From Oscillospiraceae bacterium (lineage in GTDB: Bacteria > Bacillota_A > Clostridia > Oscillospirales > Ruminococcaceae), in contig JAFSHE010000378.1 in NCBI GenBank assembly GCA_017440445.1, positions 1 through 20,550 of the forward strand: a stretch of DNA of 20,550 nt, given 5' to 3'. How positions within the stretch are numbered: position 1 is the first letter of the stretch; each line of letters starts with the position of its first letter. Of the stretch, positions 7,463-14,625 are shown one piece after another. Position numbers and translations under genes: made by a program. The notes beneath the pieces are model-generated. The model was not told where the DNA came from, made no database searches, and saw nothing but the letters and a program-made list of their open reading frames with translations.

Positions 7463-10432
7463 ATGAAAACATCAAAGCGTATCTTGTGTGCTGCGGTTGC
7501 AGCTGTACAGCTTACGGGTCTTTCGGTAATGGGGACACCTGCTTATGCCGCATCGACAGGGGCAAGCAGGGACACTATCGCTGCAGGTAGCGATCACAGT
7601 CTTGTTATCAAGTCTGATCTTTCGCTGTGGGCTGCCGGAAGTAACTTAGACGGTCAGCTCGGTGTAGGTATGGGTATTGAAAGCTCTGAGGGTGTAAAGG
7701 TGTTGGATGATATCATCTTTGCCGAAGCTAACGATAACGTAAGCTTTGCGATAGATAAATCAGGCACCCTGTACGGATGGGGTGACAATTCAAAGGGACA
7801 GATATCCTCTGAAAACACTTCTTTAAAGATATATAAGCCAGAAAAACTGATGGAAAATGTTATCTCTGTCAGTGCAGGAGATACTCATACGGTAGCAGTT
7901 ACAGCTGATGGTACAGCATACGGCTGGGGAAGCAATACATACGGCGAGCTTGGAAATAATATCAATGCAGTAAAGAACTCTGCAAAAAAGCTTGCTGAAA
8001 ATATAGTTGACGCAGCGGCAGGTGATGGATTTACTATCCTCGTAACAGGTAAGGGCAGGGTACTTGCAAGCGGATATAACTATTATGGTCAGCTTGGAAA
8101 CGGAACAGAAAACAGTATACTCGGATTTACAGAGCTTGCTCTCAGTGATATCATTGAGGCAGACGCAGGAAACAGCCATACTCTCCTACTTACTGATGAC
8201 GGAAAGGTGCTGGCTGCAGGTCTTAATGAAAAGGGACAGGCTGCACATAATTCTTTTAACAGTCTTTCTGTATTTACCGATGTGGGTATTTCAGGAGCTG
8301 AGGCTGTTTTTGCAGGCGGAAATTCCTCTGCGGCAGTAAACGGCAGCGGTCGTATGTATGCATGGGGTGAAAACACCTGCGGTCAGCTCCATAACGGAGA
8401 GAACGAGGATGTTTACAAGCCTGAATTCGTCACAAATACAGTTATTTCGGCAGCGTTTGGAGAAAGCCATTCGCTTCTTCTGAAGGAGAGCGGATCCATT
8501 GTAACAGTTGGTGACGGTTCCAACGGTGAGCTTTTCTATATGTCTGACAGCTATTCTCTCAGACCTGAGAAGGTTCTTCCCAACGTGAAGAAGTATGCAG
8601 CAGGTACAGACCACGCTGCTGCGGTAGACTATAAAGGTGACCTGTATACATGGGGAAATAATGACCGTGGTCAGCTTGGTCTTGGCGACTATACTTCAAG
8701 AAATGTTCCTACAAAGGTAGAGCTTCCCTCAAAGGCTATCAATGTATGGTGCGGAGATGGATTTACATTTGTACAGACAGAGGATCTCAGAGTATTTTCT
8801 TTTGGCAACAACAGCGAAAAGCAGCTTGGTATTTCCAGTTCAAAGGAAACTATCAATACACCGCAGGCAAATATTTACCTTGTTGATATGAAGGGTCTTG
8901 ATATCCAGTGTGAGAAGGATTATTGTATTGCTCTCTGGGAGGATGATATTTATGGCTGGGGCAAGAATGCCGCAGGCAGACTTGGTGACTGGCCCAGGAT
9001 ACAGTCCGTACCCGTTGAACTGTTTGCTGTTAATACTGCAAAGAAGATCGTTGCAGGAAATAATCACTGTTTTGCACTTACAGAATCAGGAGAGATCTAC
9101 GGATGGGGCTCCAATTCATCCAGCCAGCTTGGTATGACACTGGAGGATGCATCCTATACTGAATTCCCTGAAAAGCTGTATGTTGAGAAGAACGATGAAG
9201 AAGTAGTATTTACTGATATTGCAGCAGCAGGCAATCATACTATCGCAGTAGACAAGACAGGAAAGGTATGGGTATGGGGAGCAAACTCCCTTGGACAGCT
9301 TGCAAACAGTACTGCAAGAATAAAGGAGCCAAAGCAGCTTTCTACTTCTGCATACAAGGTGTTTGCAGGTGCAAATGCCTGTGCTATAATAACTGACAAG
9401 GCTCAGCTGTATCTCAGCGGAAGCAACAAGAACGGCGCTCTCGGTGACGGCACTACTACTGACAGAAGAGATTTTACAAAGCAGACAGGCATCGATATAG
9501 AGATGATGGACATCGGAGAGAATTTCGGTGGCTATGTCCGTGGTGACAGTGCGCTTTATTGCTGGGGTACAAACTCTCACGGTCAGGTTGGAAACGGTAA
9601 GGGCGGTACAGATGCAAAGCCTGTTACGGCTATAAAGAACGCACTGTGTAAGCCTCTTACAAGTGCAAAGAGCATCACCCTCAGTGAAACTGAGCTTATT
9701 CTGAGGCGTAATCTGTCCTCTAAGCTGACAGCAAAGATTACTCCTGCGGACAGCATCATTACTTCGCTCAAGTGGAGCAGCTCTGATACAAAGGTAGCAA
9801 CTGTATCTACCGATGGTACAGTAAGAGGTGTTAATTACGGTACAGCAGTAATTACAGCAACTGCTCCCAACGGAGTATCTGCAAGCTGTAATGTGACTGT
9901 TACCATCCCTGTTACCACATTTACTACCTCTCCTAAGTCGAAGACGCTCACCATCGGAAAGAGCTTTACTATCGCAACAAAGGTATATCCCTCCACTGCG
10001 TTGGATAAGACTCTTATTTATGAGAGCGCAGACCCGAAGGTAGCCACTGTTGACAAAAACGGAAAGGTAACAGCAATTTCCGGAGGCTGGACAAAGATAA
10101 AGATAACAGCAAAGAGCAATCCTGCAAAAACAAGGACTGTTACTGTGTTTGTTCGTCCTGAAAAGGTAGTGCCTACTTCACGTAAATCCACTGTGGACGG
10201 TATAATGTTCAAGTGGGATGCGGTACCGAATGCTGACGGATATACCATCTACCGTCGTGACTCGCTTAAGGGTACAAGCAAAGTGATGGCAAATACAGAC
10301 GCACTTACATTCATTGATGAAACAGCAGAGGCAGGAAAGACATATTATTATTTCATCCGCAGCTATATCACGGTAGGAAACAGCAAGCTGTACTCCAATT
10401 CCTCCGCACTTTATAAGATGTACGGAAAATAA
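7463..10432 (+). CDS. Secreted RCC1-repeat protein with Ig-like and fibronectin-like domains
   Basis: An exported protein of 989 residues. The signal peptide (basic MKTSKR, hydrophobic core, cleavage near TPAYAA) covers about residues 1-30. Residues about 35-735 hold fourteen copies of the RCC1-type motif x-W-G-x-N-x-x-G-Q-L-G, such as LYGWGDNSKGQ, AYGWGSNTYGELG, LYTWGNNDRGQLG and LYCWGTNSHGQVG; RCC1 propellers have seven blades, so two propellers are suggested. Two bacterial Ig-like (Big_2) domains follow, at about 736-812 and 813-896, with the marks SSSDTKVATVSTDGTV and SADPKVATVDKNGKV. A fibronectin-like C-terminal domain (about 897-989) contains WDAVPNADGYTIYRR and KTYYYFIRSY. No LPXTG, SLH or dockerin anchor is visible, so the protein is probably released or held non-covalently. 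Bacterial RCC1 proteins are mostly of unknown function; adhesion or ligand binding is a guess. A terminator follows. Confidence 0.92.
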   Translation: MKTSKRILCAAVAAVQLTGLSVMGTPAYAASTGASRDTIAAGSDHSLVIKSDLSLWAAGSNLDGQLGVGMGIESSEGVKVLDDIIFAEANDNVSFAIDKSGTLYGWGDNSKGQISSENTSLKIYKPEKLMENVISVSAGDTHTVAVTADGTAYGWGSNTYGELGNNINAVKNSAKKLAENIVDAAAGDGFTILVTGKGRVLASGYNYYGQLGNGTENSILGFTELALSDIIEADAGNSHTLLLTDDGKVLAAGLNEKGQAAHNSFNSLSVFTDVGISGAEAVFAGGNSSAAVNGSGRMYAWGENTCGQLHNGENEDVYKPEFVTNTVISAAFGESHSLLLKESGSIVTVGDGSNGELFYMSDSYSLRPEKVLPNVKKYAAGTDHAAAVDYKGDLYTWGNNDRGQLGLGDYTSRNVPTKVELPSKAINVWCGDGFTFVQTEDLRVFSFGNNSEKQLGISSSKETINTPQANIYLVDMKGLDIQCEKDYCIALWEDDIYGWGKNAAGRLGDWPRIQSVPVELFAVNTAKKIVAGNNHCFALTESGEIYGWGSNSSSQLGMTLEDASYTEFPEKLYVEKNDEEVVFTDIAAAGNHTIAVDKTGKVWVWGANSLGQLANSTARIKEPKQLSTSAYKVFAGANACAIITDKAQLYLSGSNKNGALGDGTTTDRRDFTKQTGIDIEMMDIGENFGGYVRGDSALYCWGTNSHGQVGNGKGGTDAKPVTAIKNALCKPLTSAKSITLSETELILRRNLSSKLTAKITPADSIITSLKWSSSDTKVATVSTDGTVRGVNYGTAVITATAPNGVSASCNVTVTIPVTTFTTSPKSKTLTIGKSFTIATKVYPSTALDKTLIYESADPKVATVDKNGKVTAISGGWTKIKITAKSNPAKTRTVTVFVRPEKVVPTSRKSTVDGIMFKWDAVPNADGYTIYRRDSLKGTSKVMANTDALTFIDETAEAGKTYYYFIRSYITVGNSKLYSNSSALYKMYGK

Positions 10433-10492
10433 TATCTGACACGCTCCTGTGGGGCGGCTACCCCTCCGTCCCATCACCGGTTTTTCCATAGA

Positions 10493-10523
10493 GAGAAAGC
10501 AGAGCTTCGGCTCTGCTTTTCTC
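10493..10523 (+). terminator. Terminator with a UUCG tetraloop
   Basis: GAGAAAGCAGAGC pairs with GCTCTGCTTTTCTC around a TTCG loop, with one T bulged in the lower stem. The C(UUCG)G closure is an exceptionally stable tetraloop. The T-rich 3' arm and following CGTTTC fit termination of the RCC1-repeat gene. Confidence 0.85.
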
Positions 10524-10527
10524 GTTT

Positions 10528-10559
10528 CATTCAACATTTCAACCGTGGAATGTTGAATG
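10528..10559. repeat. Second inverted repeat after the RCC1 gene
   Basis: CATTCAACATTTC (10528-10540) pairs with GGAATGTTGAATG (10547-10559) around the loop AACCGT: eleven perfect outer base pairs, then a wobble and a C-G pair. It begins four bases after the UUCG terminator and has no strong T-run on the plus strand, so it may be a back-up or reverse-strand terminator, or a protein-binding dyad upstream of the sigma factor gene. Confidence 0.6.
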
Positions 10560-10634
10560 TTTACGCAGTTTTTATCGATTTCTTAAAAACTTTTCCGTGT
10601 TGTGACAATTCAGTATTCAGGATTGTTATATCTG

Positions 10635-10648
10635 TGAAAGCGCTTTTG
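10635..10648. promoter_or_regulatory. cre-like / LacI-family-like operator before the sigma gene
   Basis: TGAAAGCGCTTTTG contains the perfect 10-bp palindrome AAAGCGCTTT with the central CG typical of LacI/GalR/CcpA operators. It matches a CcpA cre consensus except at its last two bases. It sits 24 bp before the TTG start of the ECF sigma gene, in the leader. No promoter nearby is convincing. Confidence 0.4.
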
Positions 10649-10671
10649 AATACAAGCAGGGAGGTGACGGA

Positions 10672-11139
10672 TTGAACAGCGAAGCTCTGACAGGATATAT
10701 CGAAATGTTTCACAAGTCGGTATATCGGCTTGCATACAGCTATGTGAAAAATCACGCAGACGCTGAGGATATAACTCAGGAGGCGTTTCTCAGGCTGTAT
10801 CGGTCCGAGGTGATATTTCCCTCGGATAAGGATTGCAGGGCATGGCTTTTCAGGGTCACTGTCAATCTGTCAAAAAATCTGCTGAAATCCTGCTGGTTCA
10901 CAAGGCGAACAGAGCTTGATGAGAGCATCCCCTGCGAAAGCAGAGAGGACAGCACTCTGCTGGAAAGCGTGATGAAGCTTCCGCCGAAATACCGTGTCAC
11001 TATCCATCTGTACTACTATGAGGGGTACTCTGTAAAGGAAATAGCGGATATTATGGGCGCAAGCGTTTCGTCCGTCACCACAAGGCTTTCTAGAGGACGT
11101 GAACAGCTAAAGGAAATGCTCCAAAAGGAGGGGTTTTAA
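10672..11139 (+). CDS. ECF-type RNA polymerase sigma factor
   Basis: A 155-residue alternative sigma factor of the extracytoplasmic-function (sigma-70) family. Region 2 spans about residues 11-70, with YRLAYSYVKNHADAEDITQEAFLRLYR (the core-binding and -10 recognition helices). Region 4 spans about 98-150: LPPKYRVTIHLYYYEGYSVKEIADIMGA followed by the recognition helix SVSSVTTRLSRGREQLKEML. Regions 1 and 3 are absent, as expected for ECF factors. The start is TTG at 10672, supported by the strong AGGGAGGTGA at 10658-10667. The TAA stop overlaps the ATG of the next gene by one base, so the two are translationally coupled as a sigma/anti-sigma pair. It presumably directs an envelope or stress response; I did not recognise target promoters in the window. 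Confidence 0.93.
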   Translation: MNSEALTGYIEMFHKSVYRLAYSYVKNHADAEDITQEAFLRLYRSEVIFPSDKDCRAWLFRVTVNLSKNLLKSCWFTRRTELDESIPCESREDSTLLESVMKLPPKYRVTIHLYYYEGYSVKEIADIMGASVSSVTTRLSRGREQLKEMLQKEGF

Positions 11140-12212
11140 TGAAAGAACGATACAACAAAGTCTTTTCGGAAATTGCTCCGAAGCGGAGCAACGAGGAGCT
11201 TTATCAGGCGGTTATGAGAAAGGCGGAAAATAATATGGAGAAAAAGAGAATAAGCAGAAAGGCTGTTATAATCCCGATGGCAGCAGCGCTTGCGCTTACA
11301 GTAAGTGCGGTGGGAGTTACAGCGGCGCTCAATTCAGAGCATCTCAGAAGTGTATTTGGCGGCAGCGAGAGCATCGTTGAGAATATCCACAGCCATGTGT
11401 TTGAGGACAGCGACGAGCATGTCAAGCTGACTGTGGAGGAGTATCTTTCGGACGGTCAGTGCACTTATCTTACAGTGCATTATCAGGCCCTTGACGAGGA
11501 GGGGGAGCAGTGGCTTGCAGAGGAACAGTTCCTTGATGAATACAGTTCGGTCATGTTATCTGTACATCCCGAATTTAAGGCAAGCTTCGAAGTGTTTTAT
11601 CCGAAAAACTATTCGGTAAATGCTATGGAGCTTAAGGAGTTTGCTACCGATACAGATAAATATTTTAACGTGTTCTTTGAGGCAACTTCACGCTTTTACG
11701 GCACAGAGATGGCAGAATTCCGCTATGTGCTTACAGATGGAGGAAGCCGCAGTACAATACTCGATATCAGCGATAATGTAGAGGCAAAGTGGTTTGAGCT
11801 TAATGCGGAAAGCTCTCCCAGTGAGTTCTATATCCCTAAGTATCTTGTGCTTTCTGACTTGTCGTTCTCTATCCATGGCGAGAATACGGGTGCATTTGAG
11901 GATAACTCTATCCCTGGTGTTATGTGGAGCTTCCAGTCATTTATGACCAATGAAGAAGCTAATGCAGATGCAGTAAATAATTTCAGCTTTGTATTTGCTG
12001 ACGGAAGTGAATACCGACCAGATGGATATTCATACCTGTGTTCATCTACCGCAAGCGAGGAAAACAGATATACTGATATCGACATCGCAAGTGGTTGCTT
12101 TGTTCAGCGTGATTATAACAATGGTTTTGCGATGGACTTTGAGGCGGTTGACGTTGATAACATCGTTGGTCTTAAATTCGGCGATGTTTACTACGAGCTT
12201 TCCGCAGAATAA
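11139..12212 (+). CDS. Probable membrane-anchored anti-sigma factor (DUF4179-like)
   Basis: A 357-residue protein with a short cytoplasmic N-terminus (1-41, MKERYNKVFSEIAPKRSNEE onward), one membrane helix at about 42-63 (VIIPMAAALALTVSAVGVTAAL) and a large extracytoplasmic domain of about 290 residues. This topology, with translational overlap behind an ECF sigma gene, is that of anti-sigma factors, and the N-terminal pattern of sigma gene followed by a SEELYQAVMRKA-like helix then TM resembles DUF4179-type proteins common in Clostridia. There is no zinc-binding HxxxCxxC (ZAS) motif. The outer domain (for example VKLTVEEYLSDGQCTYLTVHY) may sense an envelope signal, but no known ligand-binding motif is visible. 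A strong terminator follows. The role is inferred mainly from position and topology. Confidence 0.8.
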   Translation: MKERYNKVFSEIAPKRSNEELYQAVMRKAENNMEKKRISRKAVIIPMAAALALTVSAVGVTAALNSEHLRSVFGGSESIVENIHSHVFEDSDEHVKLTVEEYLSDGQCTYLTVHYQALDEEGEQWLAEEQFLDEYSSVMLSVHPEFKASFEVFYPKNYSVNAMELKEFATDTDKYFNVFFEATSRFYGTEMAEFRYVLTDGGSRSTILDISDNVEAKWFELNAESSPSEFYIPKYLVLSDLSFSIHGENTGAFEDNSIPGVMWSFQSFMTNEEANADAVNNFSFVFADGSEYRPDGYSYLCSSTASEENRYTDIDIASGCFVQRDYNNGFAMDFEAVDVDNIVGLKFGDVYYELSAE

Positions 12213-12224
12213 CTAAACAGAACG

Positions 12225-12252
12225 AAAGGCGAGGGTTTCCTCGCCTTTTTTT
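12225..12252. terminator. Bidirectional terminator between convergent genes
   Basis: AAAGGCGAGG pairs perfectly with CCTCGCCTTT around a GTTT loop, followed on the plus strand by T to 12252. On the minus strand the stem is followed by TTTCGTTCTGTTT, so it can serve both directions. The minus-strand permease stop codon (12251-12253) overlaps its edge. Confidence 0.92.
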
Positions 12253-13423
12253 ACATTCTCAATGCCTCAACAGGTTTTAGTGTTGCAGCCTTGTATGCGG
12301 GATAGGCACCGAATAGCGCTCCCGTCAGCAACGCTGCCCCCGCAGACAGGATAAGCGACATGCAGTTTACCGTAAACGGGACATTCATCACTACACATCC
12401 TGCTGCTGTAAGCGCAAGTCCGCTCAGTATTCCCATACCGCCGCCTATCAGGGTGAGCAGTATGCTTTCCGTCAGGAATTCAAGGCAGATATCGGAGTTT
12501 TTCGCACCAATAGATTTCTTTATGCCTATCTCACGGGTGCGCTCGCCTACGCTCATCATCATGGTGGTCATCACCGAGATACCCGACACGACAAGAGATA
12601 TCCCCGCCACCAGTGAAAGCGACGTGGTAACGATAGAGAGTATATCGTCAAGCTGGTCCTTCTGAGAAAGAAGATTATTTATCACATAGCTGTCTGCACC
12701 GCCGCTGACATTTCCTGCGGCGGTCCTTACGTTTTCGGTAATGGATTGGTCGTTTCCCTCTATCTTGACCGCCAGGCGGTCGTAGGTGGAGCGTCCGCAC
12801 AGTGTCTGCATGGTGGTTATCGGGATATACATAAACCCTGGCATGATGTTGGATAATGCTCCCTGAAGTCCCGAAAGCCCTGTGCCTGCTATTCCGACTA
12901 TCTCAAAATCGTGATATTTTCCACCTAAGAATAACCGTATAGTCTTTCCTGTGATATTGCTCCTGCCGTAGGTGGAAAGAGCAAATGACTCGTCTATAAC
13001 GCACACCTTTGAGCGTGCTGAGGCATCTGCGGAGTTTATCAGCCGCCCGTGTTTTGCAGTGAGGGAGATAAGCTTGTCAGCGGAGCGGTCTACTCCCCAT
13101 ATATAACAGTCAACACGTCTGCCTATCATGTTTCCCTCTGAAACAGCCGCCATCAGCGGCATTACATCGGTAACTCCGTCCACATGGCTTACAGCCTTTA
13201 TGCTGTCATCGGTGAGCTTTGCCGAAAGTGAATTTCCCGCCGCTGATACCAGCATGGTATCAACTCCCATCGTGATAAGCGTTGAGTTTACCTGTGCGGT
13301 GCCAATCGTGCCTACTGCGGATATCAGCGTTACGGACAATACGCCTATTGCTATTCCCGCCATAGTAAGCAGGGAGCGGACACGGCTCCTCATAATATTT
13401 ATCAGTGCTCTGCGCATGTTCAT
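12251..13423 (-). CDS. MacB/FtsX-type ABC permease
   Basis: A 390-residue permease with the classic four-helix layout: an N-terminal cytoplasmic helix and first membrane segment (MNMRRALINIMRSRVRSLL, then TMAGIAIGVLSVTLISAVG), an extracytoplasmic MacB-type periplasmic core domain (about 45-265), and three C-terminal membrane helices (about 272-295, 318-345, 355-378). The linker VGERTREIGIKKSIGAKNSDI after the second helix is the family hallmark. It ends with PVEALRM, also typical. The ATG (13421-13423) overlaps the stop of the membrane-fusion gene by 4 bp (ATGA), giving tight coupling. In this family the ATPase is fused or adjacent; here neither is true, and the next gene downstream is convergent. 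It could borrow an ATPase encoded elsewhere, such as a promiscuous MacB-like ATPase. Confidence 0.9.
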   Translation of the reverse strand: MNMRRALINIMRSRVRSLLTMAGIAIGVLSVTLISAVGTIGTAQVNSTLITMGVDTMLVSAAGNSLSAKLTDDSIKAVSHVDGVTDVMPLMAAVSEGNMIGRRVDCYIWGVDRSADKLISLTAKHGRLINSADASARSKVCVIDESFALSTYGRSNITGKTIRLFLGGKYHDFEIVGIAGTGLSGLQGALSNIMPGFMYIPITTMQTLCGRSTYDRLAVKIEGNDQSITENVRTAAGNVSGGADSYVINNLLSQKDQLDDILSIVTTSLSLVAGISLVVSGISVMTTMMMSVGERTREIGIKKSIGAKNSDICLEFLTESILLTLIGGGMGILSGLALTAAGCVVMNVPFTVNCMSLILSAGAALLTGALFGAYPAYKAATLKPVEALRM

Positions 13424-14364
13424 TCCTGCTCCATTCTGATGTAGGGGCTGTCTGACAGCTTTTCGGGAGAAACAAATACACTGTCCTCTGCGGTAACTCC
13501 CTTAATTATCTCGGTGCCGTCGGAAAACTCCACTCCTGTGAATATCTTTCTGCGGCATGCCTTGCCGTTTTCGTAGATGTATACATACTCGCCGCCCTCG
13601 TCCTGACCTATCGCTTCATAGGACAGCACACATATCTCCCGTGGCTCGGTTACGGTGAAAGTGACATCCGCAGAAAGACCTGTTTTGAATCGCTCGTCAT
13701 AGTTGTTGGGAGTTACTGTTACATCCACCACCGTTTCAAGTACAGAGCCGCTGTATCGGCTGTGTGCTGCGGAGGATATCACGCTTACTGTGCCGTAAAA
13801 CAGCTCCTCGGGCAGCGCTGTGAGGGTAAATCTGACGGACATGCCCTCATATATCTGAGAGATGTACTGCTCACTTACGGGTGCGGTTATAATGAGGTCA
13901 TCGGTAGATGCGACAGAGGCGATGCTGCTGCCTGCTTCTACTCCTGCGCCTGTTCCTGCGACAGATAATATCCTCCCCGAGCGGTCAGCAGTGATAGCTT
14001 CGGGAATAAGAGCGGCGGCTGTTGAGAGATTTGCTGCGGCTACTGCAAGCTGAGGAAGCTGTCCCAGACTTTCCAGGAATGAAGCAGAGCCTTCACGGTC
14101 TACTATGGCGATAGTATCTCCCGCAGTTACATGGTCGCCCTCACTGACGGTAAACCGCTCTATCACCAGCGGAAGTGCGGAGGTCATCTCAGACTGCCCT
14201 ACAAAGGATAGCGTACCGGGACTTGTGATAGTTTCGCTGTACATAACATTGTGCGGGGATATCACCTCGGCAGCAGGTGCGGCGCTGACAGCAGCCTCGG
14301 GCGCAGCGCTGACAGCAGCAGTGAGTACGGCGCAGATACACACCACTGTAATTATCTTTTTCAT
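13420..14364 (-). CDS. Membrane-fusion (HlyD/RND-type) adaptor protein
   Basis: A 314-residue exported adaptor for the permease encoded next. The signal peptide (MKKIITVVCICAVLTAAVSA) is followed by an Ala-rich stretch made of two copies of AAVSAAP at 8-residue spacing. A biotinyl-lipoyl-like half motif (VSEGDHVTAGDTIAIVD, about 75-90) and its partner (RSGRILSVAGTGAGVEAGSS, about 130-150) flank only some 35 residues, so the long alpha-helical hairpin of Gram-negative adaptors is nearly absent, as in short Gram-positive members. A beta-barrel domain (VSEQYISQIYEGMSVRFTL, about 162-180) and a C-terminal membrane-proximal domain (IGQDEGGEYVYIYENGKACRRKIFTG) follow. The ATG has a reasonable AAAGGAAA ribosome site. 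It is divergent from the zinc-ribbon gene and shares 261 bp of upstream DNA with it. Confidence 0.85.
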   Translation of the reverse strand: MKKIITVVCICAVLTAAVSAAPEAAVSAAPAAEVISPHNVMYSETITSPGTLSFVGQSEMTSALPLVIERFTVSEGDHVTAGDTIAIVDREGSASFLESLGQLPQLAVAAANLSTAAALIPEAITADRSGRILSVAGTGAGVEAGSSIASVASTDDLIITAPVSEQYISQIYEGMSVRFTLTALPEELFYGTVSVISSAAHSRYSGSVLETVVDVTVTPNNYDERFKTGLSADVTFTVTEPREICVLSYEAIGQDEGGEYVYIYENGKACRRKIFTGVEFSDGTEIIKGVTAEDSVFVSPEKLSDSPYIRMEQE

Positions 14365-14547
14365 TCTATATCATTTCCTTTCGGTGTTTTTTCGATAATT
14401 ATTTTGACATGATGCGGTGTAATTATTCCTTGAAAATGGGAGTATATTTTCTTGTTGGCGATGAATAAATGTCGTTAGTTAAAAAAATCAACGTTAAATT
14501 GTGCAATACCCATCAATTCTGTTGAATTATTTTGTAATGCTCGGGTG

Positions 14548-14576
14548 TTGACAAAGCGGTGGAATGGTTATACAAT
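14548..14576 (+). promoter_or_regulatory. Near-consensus promoter of the zinc-ribbon gene
   Basis: TTGACA (14548-14553) and TACAAT (14571-14576) are separated by exactly 17 bp, one mismatch from the sigma-A consensus. Transcription should start near 14583, about 43 bp before the ATG. Constitutive, strong expression is likely unless an upstream factor interferes. Confidence 0.88.
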
Positions 14577-14625
14577 TAAAATGTAGTTGTATGCTCACAA
14601 CGGTATATAGAGAAAGGAAACAAAT

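Noticed and set aside
14514..14529. A small dyad AATTC-TGTT-GAATT in the divergent region before the zinc-ribbon gene.
   Set aside because: It is only 5 bp per arm in AT-rich DNA and could easily arise by chance.
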